Below, piece by piece: positions 1-6,720 of a stretch of DNA of 37,739 bases (its first letter is position 1; every line of letters begins with the position of its first letter). The translations under genes were made by a program, and so were the position numbers. Source of the DNA: Blautia sp. GTDB lineage: Bacteria > Bacillota > Clostridia > Lachnospirales > Lachnospiraceae. The stretch spans positions 1-37,739 of the forward strand of contig JALFGN010000118.1 of assembly GCA_022777285.1 (NCBI GenBank), written 5' to 3'. The notes below the pieces were generated by a model, which was given only the letters and a program-made list of their open reading frames with translations, was not told where the DNA came from and made no database searches.

Positions 1-17
1 TACATATACAAGAAAAG

Positions 18-45
18 GGCACTGATTTTTGTCAGTGCCTTTTTG
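18..45 (+). terminator. Intrinsic terminator of a gene upstream of the window
   Basis: An 8-bp perfect stem GGCACTGA / TCAGTGCC with a 6-nt loop is followed by TTTTT. It would end a plus-strand transcript arriving from outside the window; that gene is not visible. Confidence 0.75.
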
Positions 46-219
46 GTTAGTAATATGAAATTTTTGAATGTCGGACGCTTGCCCAGCCGTCCCGCCGCCC
101 CATGGGTTCCCGACGCTCTGGGCATCCCTTTGGGAACGCTGATTCCTGAAAGGGTAAACAACGGGATAATGGAACGGATGATTTTAAATATGTATTTTCC
201 AATGCAATTATAAAAAACA

Positions 220-429
220 CTAAAATCCCCATTCTTCCAGAGGATTTTCCTTGTGATTCAGTTGATATTCATATACACGAATGAATTGGGCATTCCAGAT
301 GGTATAAACCATTTTCTGCTGTAATAATTCAGATAATTTGCTTTGTGAACATATCACTTTTTTCTTACTTTTGATTGATTCTGTTTTTTTCGTATATTCC
401 ACGAGATAGCCCATTGTGTACTTGTTCAT
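220..429 (-). CDS. Small hypothetical protein (69 aa)
   Basis: I do not recognise this protein. It is 69 residues, lysine-rich, with no signal peptide, membrane segment or cysteine motif. The start is supported by a good ribosome binding site on the minus strand (AGGAAAGGA about 9 nt before the ATG), which sets it apart from chance ORFs nearby. It lies in AT-rich DNA to the left of the tRNA 3'-end fragment at 721-750, so if that fragment is an attachment scar this gene would belong to the integrated element rather than the core chromosome. No clear promoter was found upstream of it on the minus strand. It could still be a spurious ORF with a lucky purine run. Confidence 0.5.
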   Translation of the reverse strand: MNKYTMGYLVEYTKKTESIKSKKKVICSQSKLSELLQQKMVYTIWNAQFIRVYEYQLNHKENPLEEWGF

Positions 430-529
430 ATATATTCATTCCTTTCCTTGATAGTGAAGTATTGTGTTGGATTTACAAAGAATAAAAAATTCCGTCTAAA
501 ATTAAGTATACTTAAATTTTAAAATGTTC

Positions 530-559
530 TTGACAAGGGTGTATGATTCAGTTTACATT
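530..559 (+). promoter_or_regulatory. Possible promoter
   Basis: A perfect TTGACA (530-535) is followed after 18 bp by TACATT (554-559), a 4/6 match to the -10 box. No gene starts soon after; the first structure downstream is the tRNA-like fragment and its terminator at 757-784, so any transcript would be a short RNA of about 220 nt. Confidence 0.3.
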
Positions 560-626
560 TATATAAATGCTCGGCTTGAATAGTTTAGAAAGCTTTCTCC
601 TTTCTAATATTTAAGAACATGAGTTC

Positions 627-665
627 TGATTACTTTTTTGAGTCCATTTTTGATTACCTTTTTTG
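627..665 (+). repeat. Pair of direct repeats TGATTAC(C)TTTTTTG
   Basis: TGATTACTTTTTTG (627-640) recurs as TGATTACCTTTTTTG (651-665), offset 24 bp, with one extra C. They sit about 60 bp before the tRNA 3' fragment. Short direct repeats close to a core att site are typical arm-type integrase binding sites in integrative elements; applying that here is inference. Confidence 0.45.
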
Positions 666-714
666 GCAAACAGTGTTTTATTATGATTTTCAAGGGAACT
701 TTCGATGCGAAAGT

Positions 715-750
715 GCCGTGAGGTCGCAGGTTCAAATCCTGTTGCCCCGA
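715..750 (+). other. Orphan tRNA 3' end (putative attachment-site scar)
   Basis: The bases read as the 3' third of a tRNA: a T-stem GCAGG (726-730), T-loop TTCAAAT (731-737), closing stem CCTGT (738-742), acceptor strand TGCCCCG (743-749) and discriminator A (750), not followed by CCA. The matching 5' acceptor strand, roughly CGGGGCA, is absent about 75 bases upstream, so this is not a whole tRNA. The wording resembles Firmicutes tRNA-Pro 3' ends, but identity is uncertain. Integrases of the tyrosine family commonly use tRNA 3' ends as attB and leave such a copy at one end of the element. The original tRNA terminator (757-784) follows directly. Confidence 0.65.
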
Positions 751-756
751 TAGGAG

Positions 757-784
757 AGTGCCTTGTTTACAGGCACTTTTTTTT
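757..784 (+). terminator. Intrinsic terminator after the tRNA fragment
   Basis: A 7-bp stem AGTGCCT / AGGCACT with a 7-nt loop runs into an eight-T tract. It is positioned as the terminator of the former tRNA gene. Confidence 0.85.
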
Positions 785-953
785 ATCTAATAGGAAACTG
801 CTTTGCAGGATTCTTTCTTGTGTGTTGCATTTCGTGTTGTATCGTAATGATTTTCAGTAATTCAAATGTACCAGATGCCGTGAGTCATAGAAATGTGATA
901 AACGGTATGATTATTTTGCTTTTTGATCAGATTTCGATTTGGGAGAAAATAAT

Positions 954-1835
954 ATGGATATTGAAACAAATTATCGTGTGGATGCGACTTTTCGATGGCT
1001 TGGCAGTTCCCTGAAAACAAAGGAAGAGTTATCGTTGACCGTATGTGGAATTGAACGATGTAAAAGAGATAAATTTTACGGCCCAGCGGTTCGTGACGAT
1101 TATCATGTTCATTTTGTTTTATCCGGAAAAGGAACTCTGCAAGTGGAGGACAGAACTTATACAATTGGAAGAGGGCAGATTTTTGTTATATATCCAAATG
1201 TAGAAACTTATTATTTTACAGATCCTTCCGATCCATGGCAATATACCTGGGTATCATTTACAGGAACAAAAGCAGCATATTTTCTTGAAAAAGCTGGTAT
1301 TACGGAAAAACAACCGATTCGTGAAACATTTATTTATCCGGAAGAATTTCTTGCGTTGACAGAAAAGCTATTGAATCATCATGAATTAACAATTGCCAAT
1401 GAGTTGATTCGAACAGCTACATTATATGAGATTGTTGCTCTTTTGGTAGATTCCAGAAATCGGGAACTTGCAAAAAAACAGGAGCCATTAAAGCCTGATT
1501 ATTCTGCAGATATTTATGTGAAACATGCGGTAGAGTATATTCATCATAATTATAGTAATATCCGTGTCAGTGATATTGCTGCTTATATAGGAATCACCCG
1601 CTCTTATCTGACCCATATTTTTACAGAAAGATTACATGTTTCTCCTCAGGAATATCTGCTTACATACAGATTGGAGCAGGGGTGTCGTTTGCTGCGCACA
1701 ACGAATCTGTCGATTCAGGAAATCAGTGAAAAGATCGGATATAGCAATCTGCTTACTTTTTCAAAAATATTTAAAAATACTTATAGCATGAGTCCGAAAA
1801 ACTATCGGATTCAAATCGAAAGAAGTGATAAATGA
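954..1835 (+). CDS. AraC-family transcriptional regulator
   Basis: Predicted DNA-binding regulator of 293 residues. The N-terminal half (about 45-95) has the cupin-type effector pocket pattern of AraC/MsmR proteins (HVHFVLSGKG, a turn, then GRGQIFVIYP). The C-terminal 100 residues (about 190-288) carry the double helix-turn-helix, with the first helix pair at RVSDIAAYIGITRSYLTHIF and the second ending in the family signature IGYSNLLTFSKIFKNTYSMSP. The ATG at 954 is preferred over a TTG at 939 because GGGAG lies 8 nt before it. Proteins of this layout in Firmicutes usually control sugar-uptake or glycosidase genes, but no such genes are adjacent, so the target is unknown. It is monocistronic: leuA has its own promoter just downstream. 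Confidence 0.9.
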   Translation: MDIETNYRVDATFRWLGSSLKTKEELSLTVCGIERCKRDKFYGPAVRDDYHVHFVLSGKGTLQVEDRTYTIGRGQIFVIYPNVETYYFTDPSDPWQYTWVSFTGTKAAYFLEKAGITEKQPIRETFIYPEEFLALTEKLLNHHELTIANELIRTATLYEIVALLVDSRNRELAKKQEPLKPDYSADIYVKHAVEYIHHNYSNIRVSDIAAYIGITRSYLTHIFTERLHVSPQEYLLTYRLEQGCRLLRTTNLSIQEISEKIGYSNLLTFSKIFKNTYSMSPKNYRIQIERSDK

Positions 1836-1862
1836 GTCTCTGACGCGAAGATACATTAGCAC

Positions 1863-1891
1863 TTGACATTTTCTGTCAGGAATGGTATGGT
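1863..1891 (+). promoter_or_regulatory. leuA promoter
   Basis: TTGACA (1863-1868), a 17-bp spacer and TATGGT (1886-1891). Transcription would begin near 1898, right at the 5' end of the T-box leader. Confidence 0.75.
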
Positions 1892-1899
1892 TATTTTGC

Positions 1900-2207
1900 A
1901 AATATACCAAATGCAACGATAAGGAATAGTAGAGATTTTGTCAGATTTCAGAGAGCTTCTGGCTGGTGTGAAGAGGCAGATGAGAAATCTCGAACTGTCC
2001 TTGGAGCAGCTGCCCGAACTTTCTTTTAGAAACAGTAGACGCAGACGGATACCCCACCGTTATCATAAGGGAAGGATATAAGATGAGTTTCATCAGTATC
2101 TTTTAAGTGTGTGAATTTGATTCATGAAGTAGAGTGGTACCGCGCAGGACATTGGTCTTTCGTCTCTATTACAGTTGTATTGTAATAGACGAAGGACTTT
2201 TCTTTTT
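1900..2207 (+). promoter_or_regulatory. T-box riboswitch (Leu) controlling leuA
   Basis: A classic T-box leader. Stem I includes the AGAGAGC element (about 1950-1955) and the distal GGCTGGTGTGAAG region. The specifier is most likely CTG (Leu, 1995-1997) in the context GAA-CTG-TCCTT-GGAGC. The T-box sequence AGAGTGGTACCGCG lies at 2131-2144, where TGGT can pair with the ACCA end of uncharged tRNA-Leu. A terminator that competes with the antiterminator follows. Low leucine charging should therefore raise leuA transcription. The specifier was placed by aligning the leuA, leuS and pheS leaders of this window by eye. Confidence 0.93.
2155..2207 (+). terminator. T-box-controlled terminator before leuA
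   Basis: A long stem, GTCTTTCGTCTCTATTACA against TGTAATAGACGAAGGAC with one bulge and one G-T pair, is followed by TTTTCTTTTT. It is the alternative fold to the T-box antiterminator. Confidence 0.9.
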
Positions 2208-2297
2208 ATGAATGGAATATGAATAGAAGAAATAGAAAAAAGTTCTGAAGGTTAGCAAAAAGATTTGATGTACTCGAAAATAAGGAGGAAAATTAAA

Positions 2298-3953
2298 ATG
2301 AAAAATTGCAGCAAGTACAAAAGACAGTATTTTTTACCGCCTGTGAAGTGTATGAAATGGGCAGAAAAAGATTATGTGGACAAAGCCCCGATCTGGTGCA
2401 GTGTAGATTTACGAGATGGTAACCAGGCACTGGTTATTCCGATGAATCTGGAACAGAAAGTTGAATTCTTTAAATTACTTGTTGAAATCGGTTTTAAAGA
2501 AATCGAAGTAGGATTTCCGGCAGCTTCTGAAACAGAATATACATTCTTAAGAAAGTTGATCGAAGAAGAACTGATTCCGGATGATGTAACCATTCAGGTT
2601 CTGACACAGGCAAGAGAACATATTATCCGTAAGACTTTTGAAGCAGTCAAAGGTGCAAAGAATGTAATCGTACATGTGTATAACTCTACCTCTCTTGCAC
2701 AGAGAGAACAGGTTTTCCGTAAATCAAAAGAAGAAATCCTGAAAATCGCTGTAGAAGGTGCTGCTTTATTAAAAGAACTGACAGAAGAGGCTGGTGCGGA
2801 TTACCGTTTTGAATACAGCCCGGAAAGCTTTACAGGAACAGAACCTGAATATGCCCTTGAGGTATGCAATGCCGTTCTGGATGTTTGGCAGCCGACTGCA
2901 GACAGAAAAGCAATCATCAATCTTCCGGTTACGGTACAGCATTCTATGCCTCACGTATATGCAAGTCAGGTAGAATATATGTGTGAAAATCTGAAATACA
3001 GAGAAAATGTAGTCGTATCCCTCCATCCGCACAATGACCGTGGATGTGGTGTTGCAGATTCTGAGATGGGTCTTCTGGCAGGTGCTGACCGTATCGAAGG
3101 TACTTTGTTCGGAAACGGTGAGAGAACCGGTAATGTAGATATTGTCACACTGGCGCTGAATATGTATTCGCAGGGAGTAGAACCGAATCTGGATTTCACA
3201 GATATGAGTTCCATCTGTGAGAAATATGAATCTTTTACAGGTATGAAGATTAATGAGAGAAGTCCATACAGCGGCGCTCTGGTATTCGCTGCATTTTCCG
3301 GTTCCCATCAGGATGCCATTGCAAAAGGGATGCACTGGCTGGAAGAAAAAAAACCGGAACATTGGACCGTTCCGTATCTGCCGATCGATCCACAGGATAT
3401 TGGAAGAAATTACGATGCAGATGTTATTCGTATTAACAGCCAGTCCGGAAAAGGCGGCGTAGGTTACATTCTGGAAACAAAATACGGTCTGAATCTGCCG
3501 CCGAAGATGAGAGAAGCAATGGGTTATACAGCAAAAGCGGTTTCTGACCATACACAGAAAGAATTGCTTCCGGAAGAAATTTTTGAACTGTTTAAGAAAA
3601 CCTTTGAAAATGTTATGACACCGCTTTCTTTGAATGGTGTACATTTCCAGCAGGTAAATGGAGGAATTACCACACAGGTGACTTCTATTTTTAATGGAAA
3701 AGAAATTACAACAGAGGCAGAAGGAAACGGACGTCTTAATGCAGTCAGCAATGCATTGAAAAAAGCTTATGGATTCCAGTATGATCTGGTAACTTATCAG
3801 GAACATGCTCTGGAACAGAGTTCCAGTTCAAAAGCGATTGCTTATGTAGGAATCCGTAAACCGGACGGAACCCTTTCCTGGGGTGCCGGTGTGGATCCGG
3901 ATATCATCCGTGCATCCATTGATGCGCTGGTAACTGCGATCAATAACCGATAA
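2298..3953 (+). CDS. leuA: 2-isopropylmalate synthase (long form)
   Basis: First committed step of leucine synthesis: condenses acetyl-CoA with 2-oxoisovalerate. The 551-residue protein has the HMGL-like TIM barrel, opening with SVDLRDGNQAL (about 35-45), where R39 and D40 fit the catalytic/metal site, and carrying the LHPHNDRGCGVADSE and GNGERTGNVD motifs in mid-barrel. The last 130 or so residues fit the LeuA allosteric dimer domain. Length and motifs match the long yeast/actinobacterial-like IPMS class also found in Clostridia. The ATG at 2298 is chosen over 2265 because AGGAGG lies 9 nt before it and none precedes the earlier codon. Controlled by the upstream Leu T-box; no leuB, leuC or leuD is adjacent. 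Confidence 0.96.
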   Translation: MKNCSKYKRQYFLPPVKCMKWAEKDYVDKAPIWCSVDLRDGNQALVIPMNLEQKVEFFKLLVEIGFKEIEVGFPAASETEYTFLRKLIEEELIPDDVTIQVLTQAREHIIRKTFEAVKGAKNVIVHVYNSTSLAQREQVFRKSKEEILKIAVEGAALLKELTEEAGADYRFEYSPESFTGTEPEYALEVCNAVLDVWQPTADRKAIINLPVTVQHSMPHVYASQVEYMCENLKYRENVVVSLHPHNDRGCGVADSEMGLLAGADRIEGTLFGNGERTGNVDIVTLALNMYSQGVEPNLDFTDMSSICEKYESFTGMKINERSPYSGALVFAAFSGSHQDAIAKGMHWLEEKKPEHWTVPYLPIDPQDIGRNYDADVIRINSQSGKGGVGYILETKYGLNLPPKMREAMGYTAKAVSDHTQKELLPEEIFELFKKTFENVMTPLSLNGVHFQQVNGGITTQVTSIFNGKEITTEAEGNGRLNAVSNALKKAYGFQYDLVTYQEHALEQSSSSKAIAYVGIRKPDGTLSWGAGVDPDIIRASIDALVTAINNR

Positions 3954-3960
3954 ATGAACA

Positions 3961-4008
3961 AACACTGTGCTTTCTCTTTCTGACATTAGAGGAGTACAGT
4001 GTTTTTTT
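3961..4008 (+). terminator. leuA terminator
   Basis: Stem AACACTGT / ACAGTGTT with a large loop, then a run of seven to eight T. Confidence 0.8.
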
Positions 4009-4020
4009 GGAGGGGCCCTG

Positions 4021-4049
4021 TTGACAAAGATTGTCGAGGGATGTAGAAT
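4021..4049 (+). promoter_or_regulatory. Promoter with an overlapping dyad, for the adenylating enzyme gene
   Basis: TTGACA (4021-4026), 17-bp spacer, TAGAAT (4044-4049): a near-consensus housekeeping promoter. The -35 region is part of a perfect dyad GACAA-AGA-TTGTC (4023-4035), which could be a repressor operator; the latter is inference. Confidence 0.75.
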
Positions 4050-4124
4050 AAAATCATAGTATCTTTTATTAAAGCTAAAAGCATATTAGGAAAAACAAAG
4101 GAAAAAGAAAGAGCAGGAGAAGAA

Positions 4125-6395
4125 ATGGATTTGAATTCAAAAGGTTTAACAGGAAAAGCCAGTGTTGATAAGCCGTGGTTGAAATATTATCCGGAACCAC
4201 TGCGAAATATTGAGATTCCTAAAATTACGCTGGAAGCATTTTTAAAAATGAAAAACCCGGATGAAACCAGAATTGCATTTGATTATTATGGAAAGAAATA
4301 TACCTGGAAGGAATTCTGGGAAGAGGTAGAAGTTGCGGCAAAAGCATTAAAAGTCATCGGATTTGGGGAAGGCGATCGAATTCCTGTTTTTTTACAGGCA
4401 GTTCCGGCTCATTATATTTTACTTTTGGCAGCCGAGAAAATAGGTGCAGCGATTATTTGCCGTGATGATACTCCGGAAGAACTTTGCTTTGCGATTCGCA
4501 AATCAAGAGCATCTACTGTATTTGTACATGATTATCTCTCAAAGAGTGACGAAAAATTATTCCGTAATACGACACCGATGAATCGTACAATCAAAATTTC
4601 TCCGTATGATTATGCAGACAGAAGCAGTATCCCGGACTATATTATACAGGAAATTGAAAGTCGTTATTCTTCTGAAACAGAAACAACAGAAGAAGATCTT
4701 ACCTGGGATGAATTTATGGCTCTTGGAAGGAAATACAACGGGGACTTTGCTGTGCGGGAAAATCCCAATCGTCCGTTATTCGGAGCGTATACCAGTGGAT
4801 CTACAGGAATTTCAAAACTGGTGATCCATTCCGGAGGAAACATTGTGGCAGTTGCATTTCAGATGTCGATCTTTATAGCGACTTCTGAGGAACAGGAGAC
4901 CTGGTGGCTTCCGGTTCTGACACCGGCTCTTGTGGCAGCAACCGTTGCCATGACCATTTTCCCGATGTCTGCGGGATTAAGAGTGATTCTGGATCCGTTC
5001 TGTCCGGTGAATGATATTGATATTCGATTCATGGAATTGAAACCAAATTACTGGGCTTTGATTCCGATGATGTGTCATATTTTAATGCAGAGCGAACGGA
5101 TTCCGGAAGATTACGATATGTCCCATTTAAGGAGTATCGGACCAGGTGCAGAACCGATGAATGAAAGAATGTGTCAGGAAGTAGAAGCATTCTTCCACAG
5201 ACATAACTGTATGCATACATTAAGTGCCGGATACGGACAAAGTGAAGGAGGCTCCTGTTTTACATTACCAAACCCGCTGTTTCCACTGAAAGACGGATGT
5301 GTTGGTATGCCGCTGCCTGCAACGGTACTTGCTGCCTTTGATTCCCAGACACTGGAAGAAAAGAATTATGGAGAAATCGGGGAAATCTGTATGAATGGTC
5401 CGGCAAAAATGCTGGGATACAGCGGATACATGGGCGAAGAAATGACAGAACGAACCCTGGTCACGCATCCGGATGGAGAAACATGGCTGCATACCGGTGA
5501 TGTGGGTTATATCACAGAAAATGGAATTGTTCATGTCCTCGGACGTGGATTTACAGAACGCTATGGCGGCGGATATCTGTTTGCAATGCGAATGGAAAGC
5601 CGTATGGTGGAGGCAGAAGGGGTTAGAGATGGTTTCTTCTGTCTGGTACCGGATCCGGAGCATGAAGGATATTTTATCCCTTATTTATTTGTGATTCTGG
5701 AGGAAGGGAAGACTCTGGAAGAAGTCAGACCGGCAATTATGGCCACCCTGGAGAAACATGAATATCCGGCAGCGATTACTGTTATTAAAGAAAGACCGTA
5801 TTTCCATTTTAAAACAAACAGAAAAGAATTAACAGCAGCGATTGTTGAAAGATTAACAGAAAAAGCAACAGGCAAGATGAAAGTAATCTGGTCACAGAAT
5901 GAAATGGCATCTGGATATCAGATTTGTTACAGCACAGACAGTGCTTTTGAAAACAGCAAAACCATTGATATTCCGTCCACTCAGAAACCGCAGGAAGTGA
6001 TCGGAGGATTGAAAAAGGGAGAACGTTATTATATCAAGCTACGTGCTTTCAATACTTCCGGATCCAATACTTACTATTCTGCATGGTCCGAGACGGAAAT
6101 TATTATTCATACAGCTGTTACCTTGCGAAATGTGGCAAACGGTATTGAACTTACATGGACAAAATTAGAAGAAGCCGGAGAATATCGTATTTATCGAAAG
6201 AAATCCGGAGATACGAAGTCTGTGAGAGTTGCTGTGGTCAAAGAGGGAAATACTTACATAGATACAGAAGTGGAAAACGGTACACGGTATTATTATTATG
6301 TGACACCTCAGGTAGCAGGAATCAGAACCACTACCAATGTTGCAGCACAGATGTATCTTGCAGTTCCGCAGATTGAGAAAATATGGAATAATTAA
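4125..6395 (+). CDS. AMP-dependent synthetase/ligase fused to two fibronectin type III domains
   Basis: A 756-residue adenylate-forming enzyme, probably an acyl-CoA synthetase or carboxylate ligase. Motifs in order: AYTSGSTGISK (221-231, phosphate-binding A3), GYGQSEGG (369-376, A5), TGDV (457-460, A7), GR (473-474), and FKTNRKE near 562-568, where K568 fits the catalytic lysine. The hinge after GR is GFTERYGGG, lacking the usual Asp. The adenylating part ends near 578. Residues about 582-660 and 664-745 then resemble two FN3 modules (VIWSQNEMASGYQICYST..., LRAFNTSG..., and IELTWTKLEEAGEYRIYRK...), of the kind seen on Lachnospiraceae surface proteins. There is no signal peptide, so the protein should be cytoplasmic. 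Both parts are one uninterrupted frame with similar base use. The gene has its own strong promoter. Substrate unknown. Confidence 0.85.
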   Translation: MDLNSKGLTGKASVDKPWLKYYPEPLRNIEIPKITLEAFLKMKNPDETRIAFDYYGKKYTWKEFWEEVEVAAKALKVIGFGEGDRIPVFLQAVPAHYILLLAAEKIGAAIICRDDTPEELCFAIRKSRASTVFVHDYLSKSDEKLFRNTTPMNRTIKISPYDYADRSSIPDYIIQEIESRYSSETETTEEDLTWDEFMALGRKYNGDFAVRENPNRPLFGAYTSGSTGISKLVIHSGGNIVAVAFQMSIFIATSEEQETWWLPVLTPALVAATVAMTIFPMSAGLRVILDPFCPVNDIDIRFMELKPNYWALIPMMCHILMQSERIPEDYDMSHLRSIGPGAEPMNERMCQEVEAFFHRHNCMHTLSAGYGQSEGGSCFTLPNPLFPLKDGCVGMPLPATVLAAFDSQTLEEKNYGEIGEICMNGPAKMLGYSGYMGEEMTERTLVTHPDGETWLHTGDVGYITENGIVHVLGRGFTERYGGGYLFAMRMESRMVEAEGVRDGFFCLVPDPEHEGYFIPYLFVILEEGKTLEEVRPAIMATLEKHEYPAAITVIKERPYFHFKTNRKELTAAIVERLTEKATGKMKVIWSQNEMASGYQICYSTDSAFENSKTIDIPSTQKPQEVIGGLKKGERYYIKLRAFNTSGSNTYYSAWSETEIIIHTAVTLRNVANGIELTWTKLEEAGEYRIYRKKSGDTKSVRVAVVKEGNTYIDTEVENGTRYYYYVTPQVAGIRTTTNVAAQMYLAVPQIEKIWNN

Positions 6396-6403
6396 TCTTG
6401 AAG

Positions 6404-6438
6404 AAGAGGACAGTTCTTACGAAAGGGCTGTCCTCTTT
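6404..6438 (+). terminator. Terminator after the ligase-FN3 gene
   Basis: Perfect 10-bp stem AAGAGGACAG / CTGTCCTCTT with a 14-nt loop; the T tail is short (TTTC), so it may act with the stronger hairpin at 6544-6585. Confidence 0.65.
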
Positions 6439-6451
6439 CAGTAAAAGATAA

Positions 6452-6544
6452 ATTTTACAGTTCCCTTTCATAATCCTTACATTTGGAGAAGAAATTCCAG
6501 CAGCGGGACATAGCTATGATGAATGGATTGCACGGAATTTGTAA
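6452..6544 (+). pseudogene. Possible relic of a gene's 3' end
   Basis: An open stretch of 30 codons between two stops, with no start codon, ends in a protein-like tail (PAAGHSYDEWIARNL, then stop) immediately before a strong terminator. That position is what the last codons of a decayed gene would look like. I do not recognise the family, and a chance reading is quite possible. Confidence 0.2.
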
Positions 6545-6585
6545 AAAACCGCCTGTGATTTTTTATAAATCACAGGCGGTTTTTG
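6544..6585. terminator. Strong bidirectional terminator
   Basis: AAAAACCGCCTGTGAT pairs perfectly with ATCACAGGCGGTTTTT around a short AT loop, with A and T runs on the two flanks, so it can stop transcription from either side. Confidence 0.9.
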
Positions 6586-6626
6586 CTCTATAATTATGCA
6601 AAACATACAAAACCAATGCTTCCTTA

Positions 6627-6656
6627 TTGACTTCTATACTTTAACTATCATATAAT
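6627..6656 (+). promoter_or_regulatory. Promoter of the SleB-like hydrolase gene
   Basis: TTGACT (6627-6632), 18-bp spacer, perfect TATAAT (6651-6656), 64 bp before the start codon. Confidence 0.7.
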
Positions 6657-6720
6657 TCAAATACATGATGTATTACTCTGTTGTGACAGAGAAAAAACTT
6701 TATAAACGAAGGATAAGCGT

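Larger units (their letters stand above)
430..953. other. Gene-free region between the small hypothetical gene and the AraC regulator
   Basis: About 520 bases with no convincing gene. It holds a possible promoter (530-559), a small inverted repeat near 583-606 (TTAGAAAG / CTTTCTAA), two direct repeats (627-665), the 3' end of a tRNA (721-750) and a terminator (757-784). An ORF from 763 begins in the terminator and ends inside the AraC gene in another frame, so it was discarded. No clear promoter for the AraC gene could be picked. Confidence 0.6.

Noticed and set aside
47-232. 61-residue minus-strand ORF running through the GC-rich block
   Set aside because: No ribosome binding site, its frame crosses the abrupt GC change and overlaps the supported 69-residue gene; more likely a repeat read as protein.
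676-750. Complete tRNA gene
   Set aside because: No 5' acceptor strand, D-arm or proper anticodon loop can be formed upstream of the T-arm; CTTTCG-ATG-CGAAAG is not an anticodon arm with T33.
939-953. TTG start five codons upstream for the AraC gene
   Set aside because: The GGGAG site (941-945) lies after this TTG and suits the ATG at 954.
763-1014. 83-residue ORF before the AraC gene
   Set aside because: It starts in the T run of the terminator at 757-784 and ends inside the AraC gene in another frame, with no binding site.
2769-3806. 345-residue antisense ORF opposite leuA
   Set aside because: It lies entirely in leuA, is Cys/Phe/Ile-rich in the manner of antisense translations and has no binding site.
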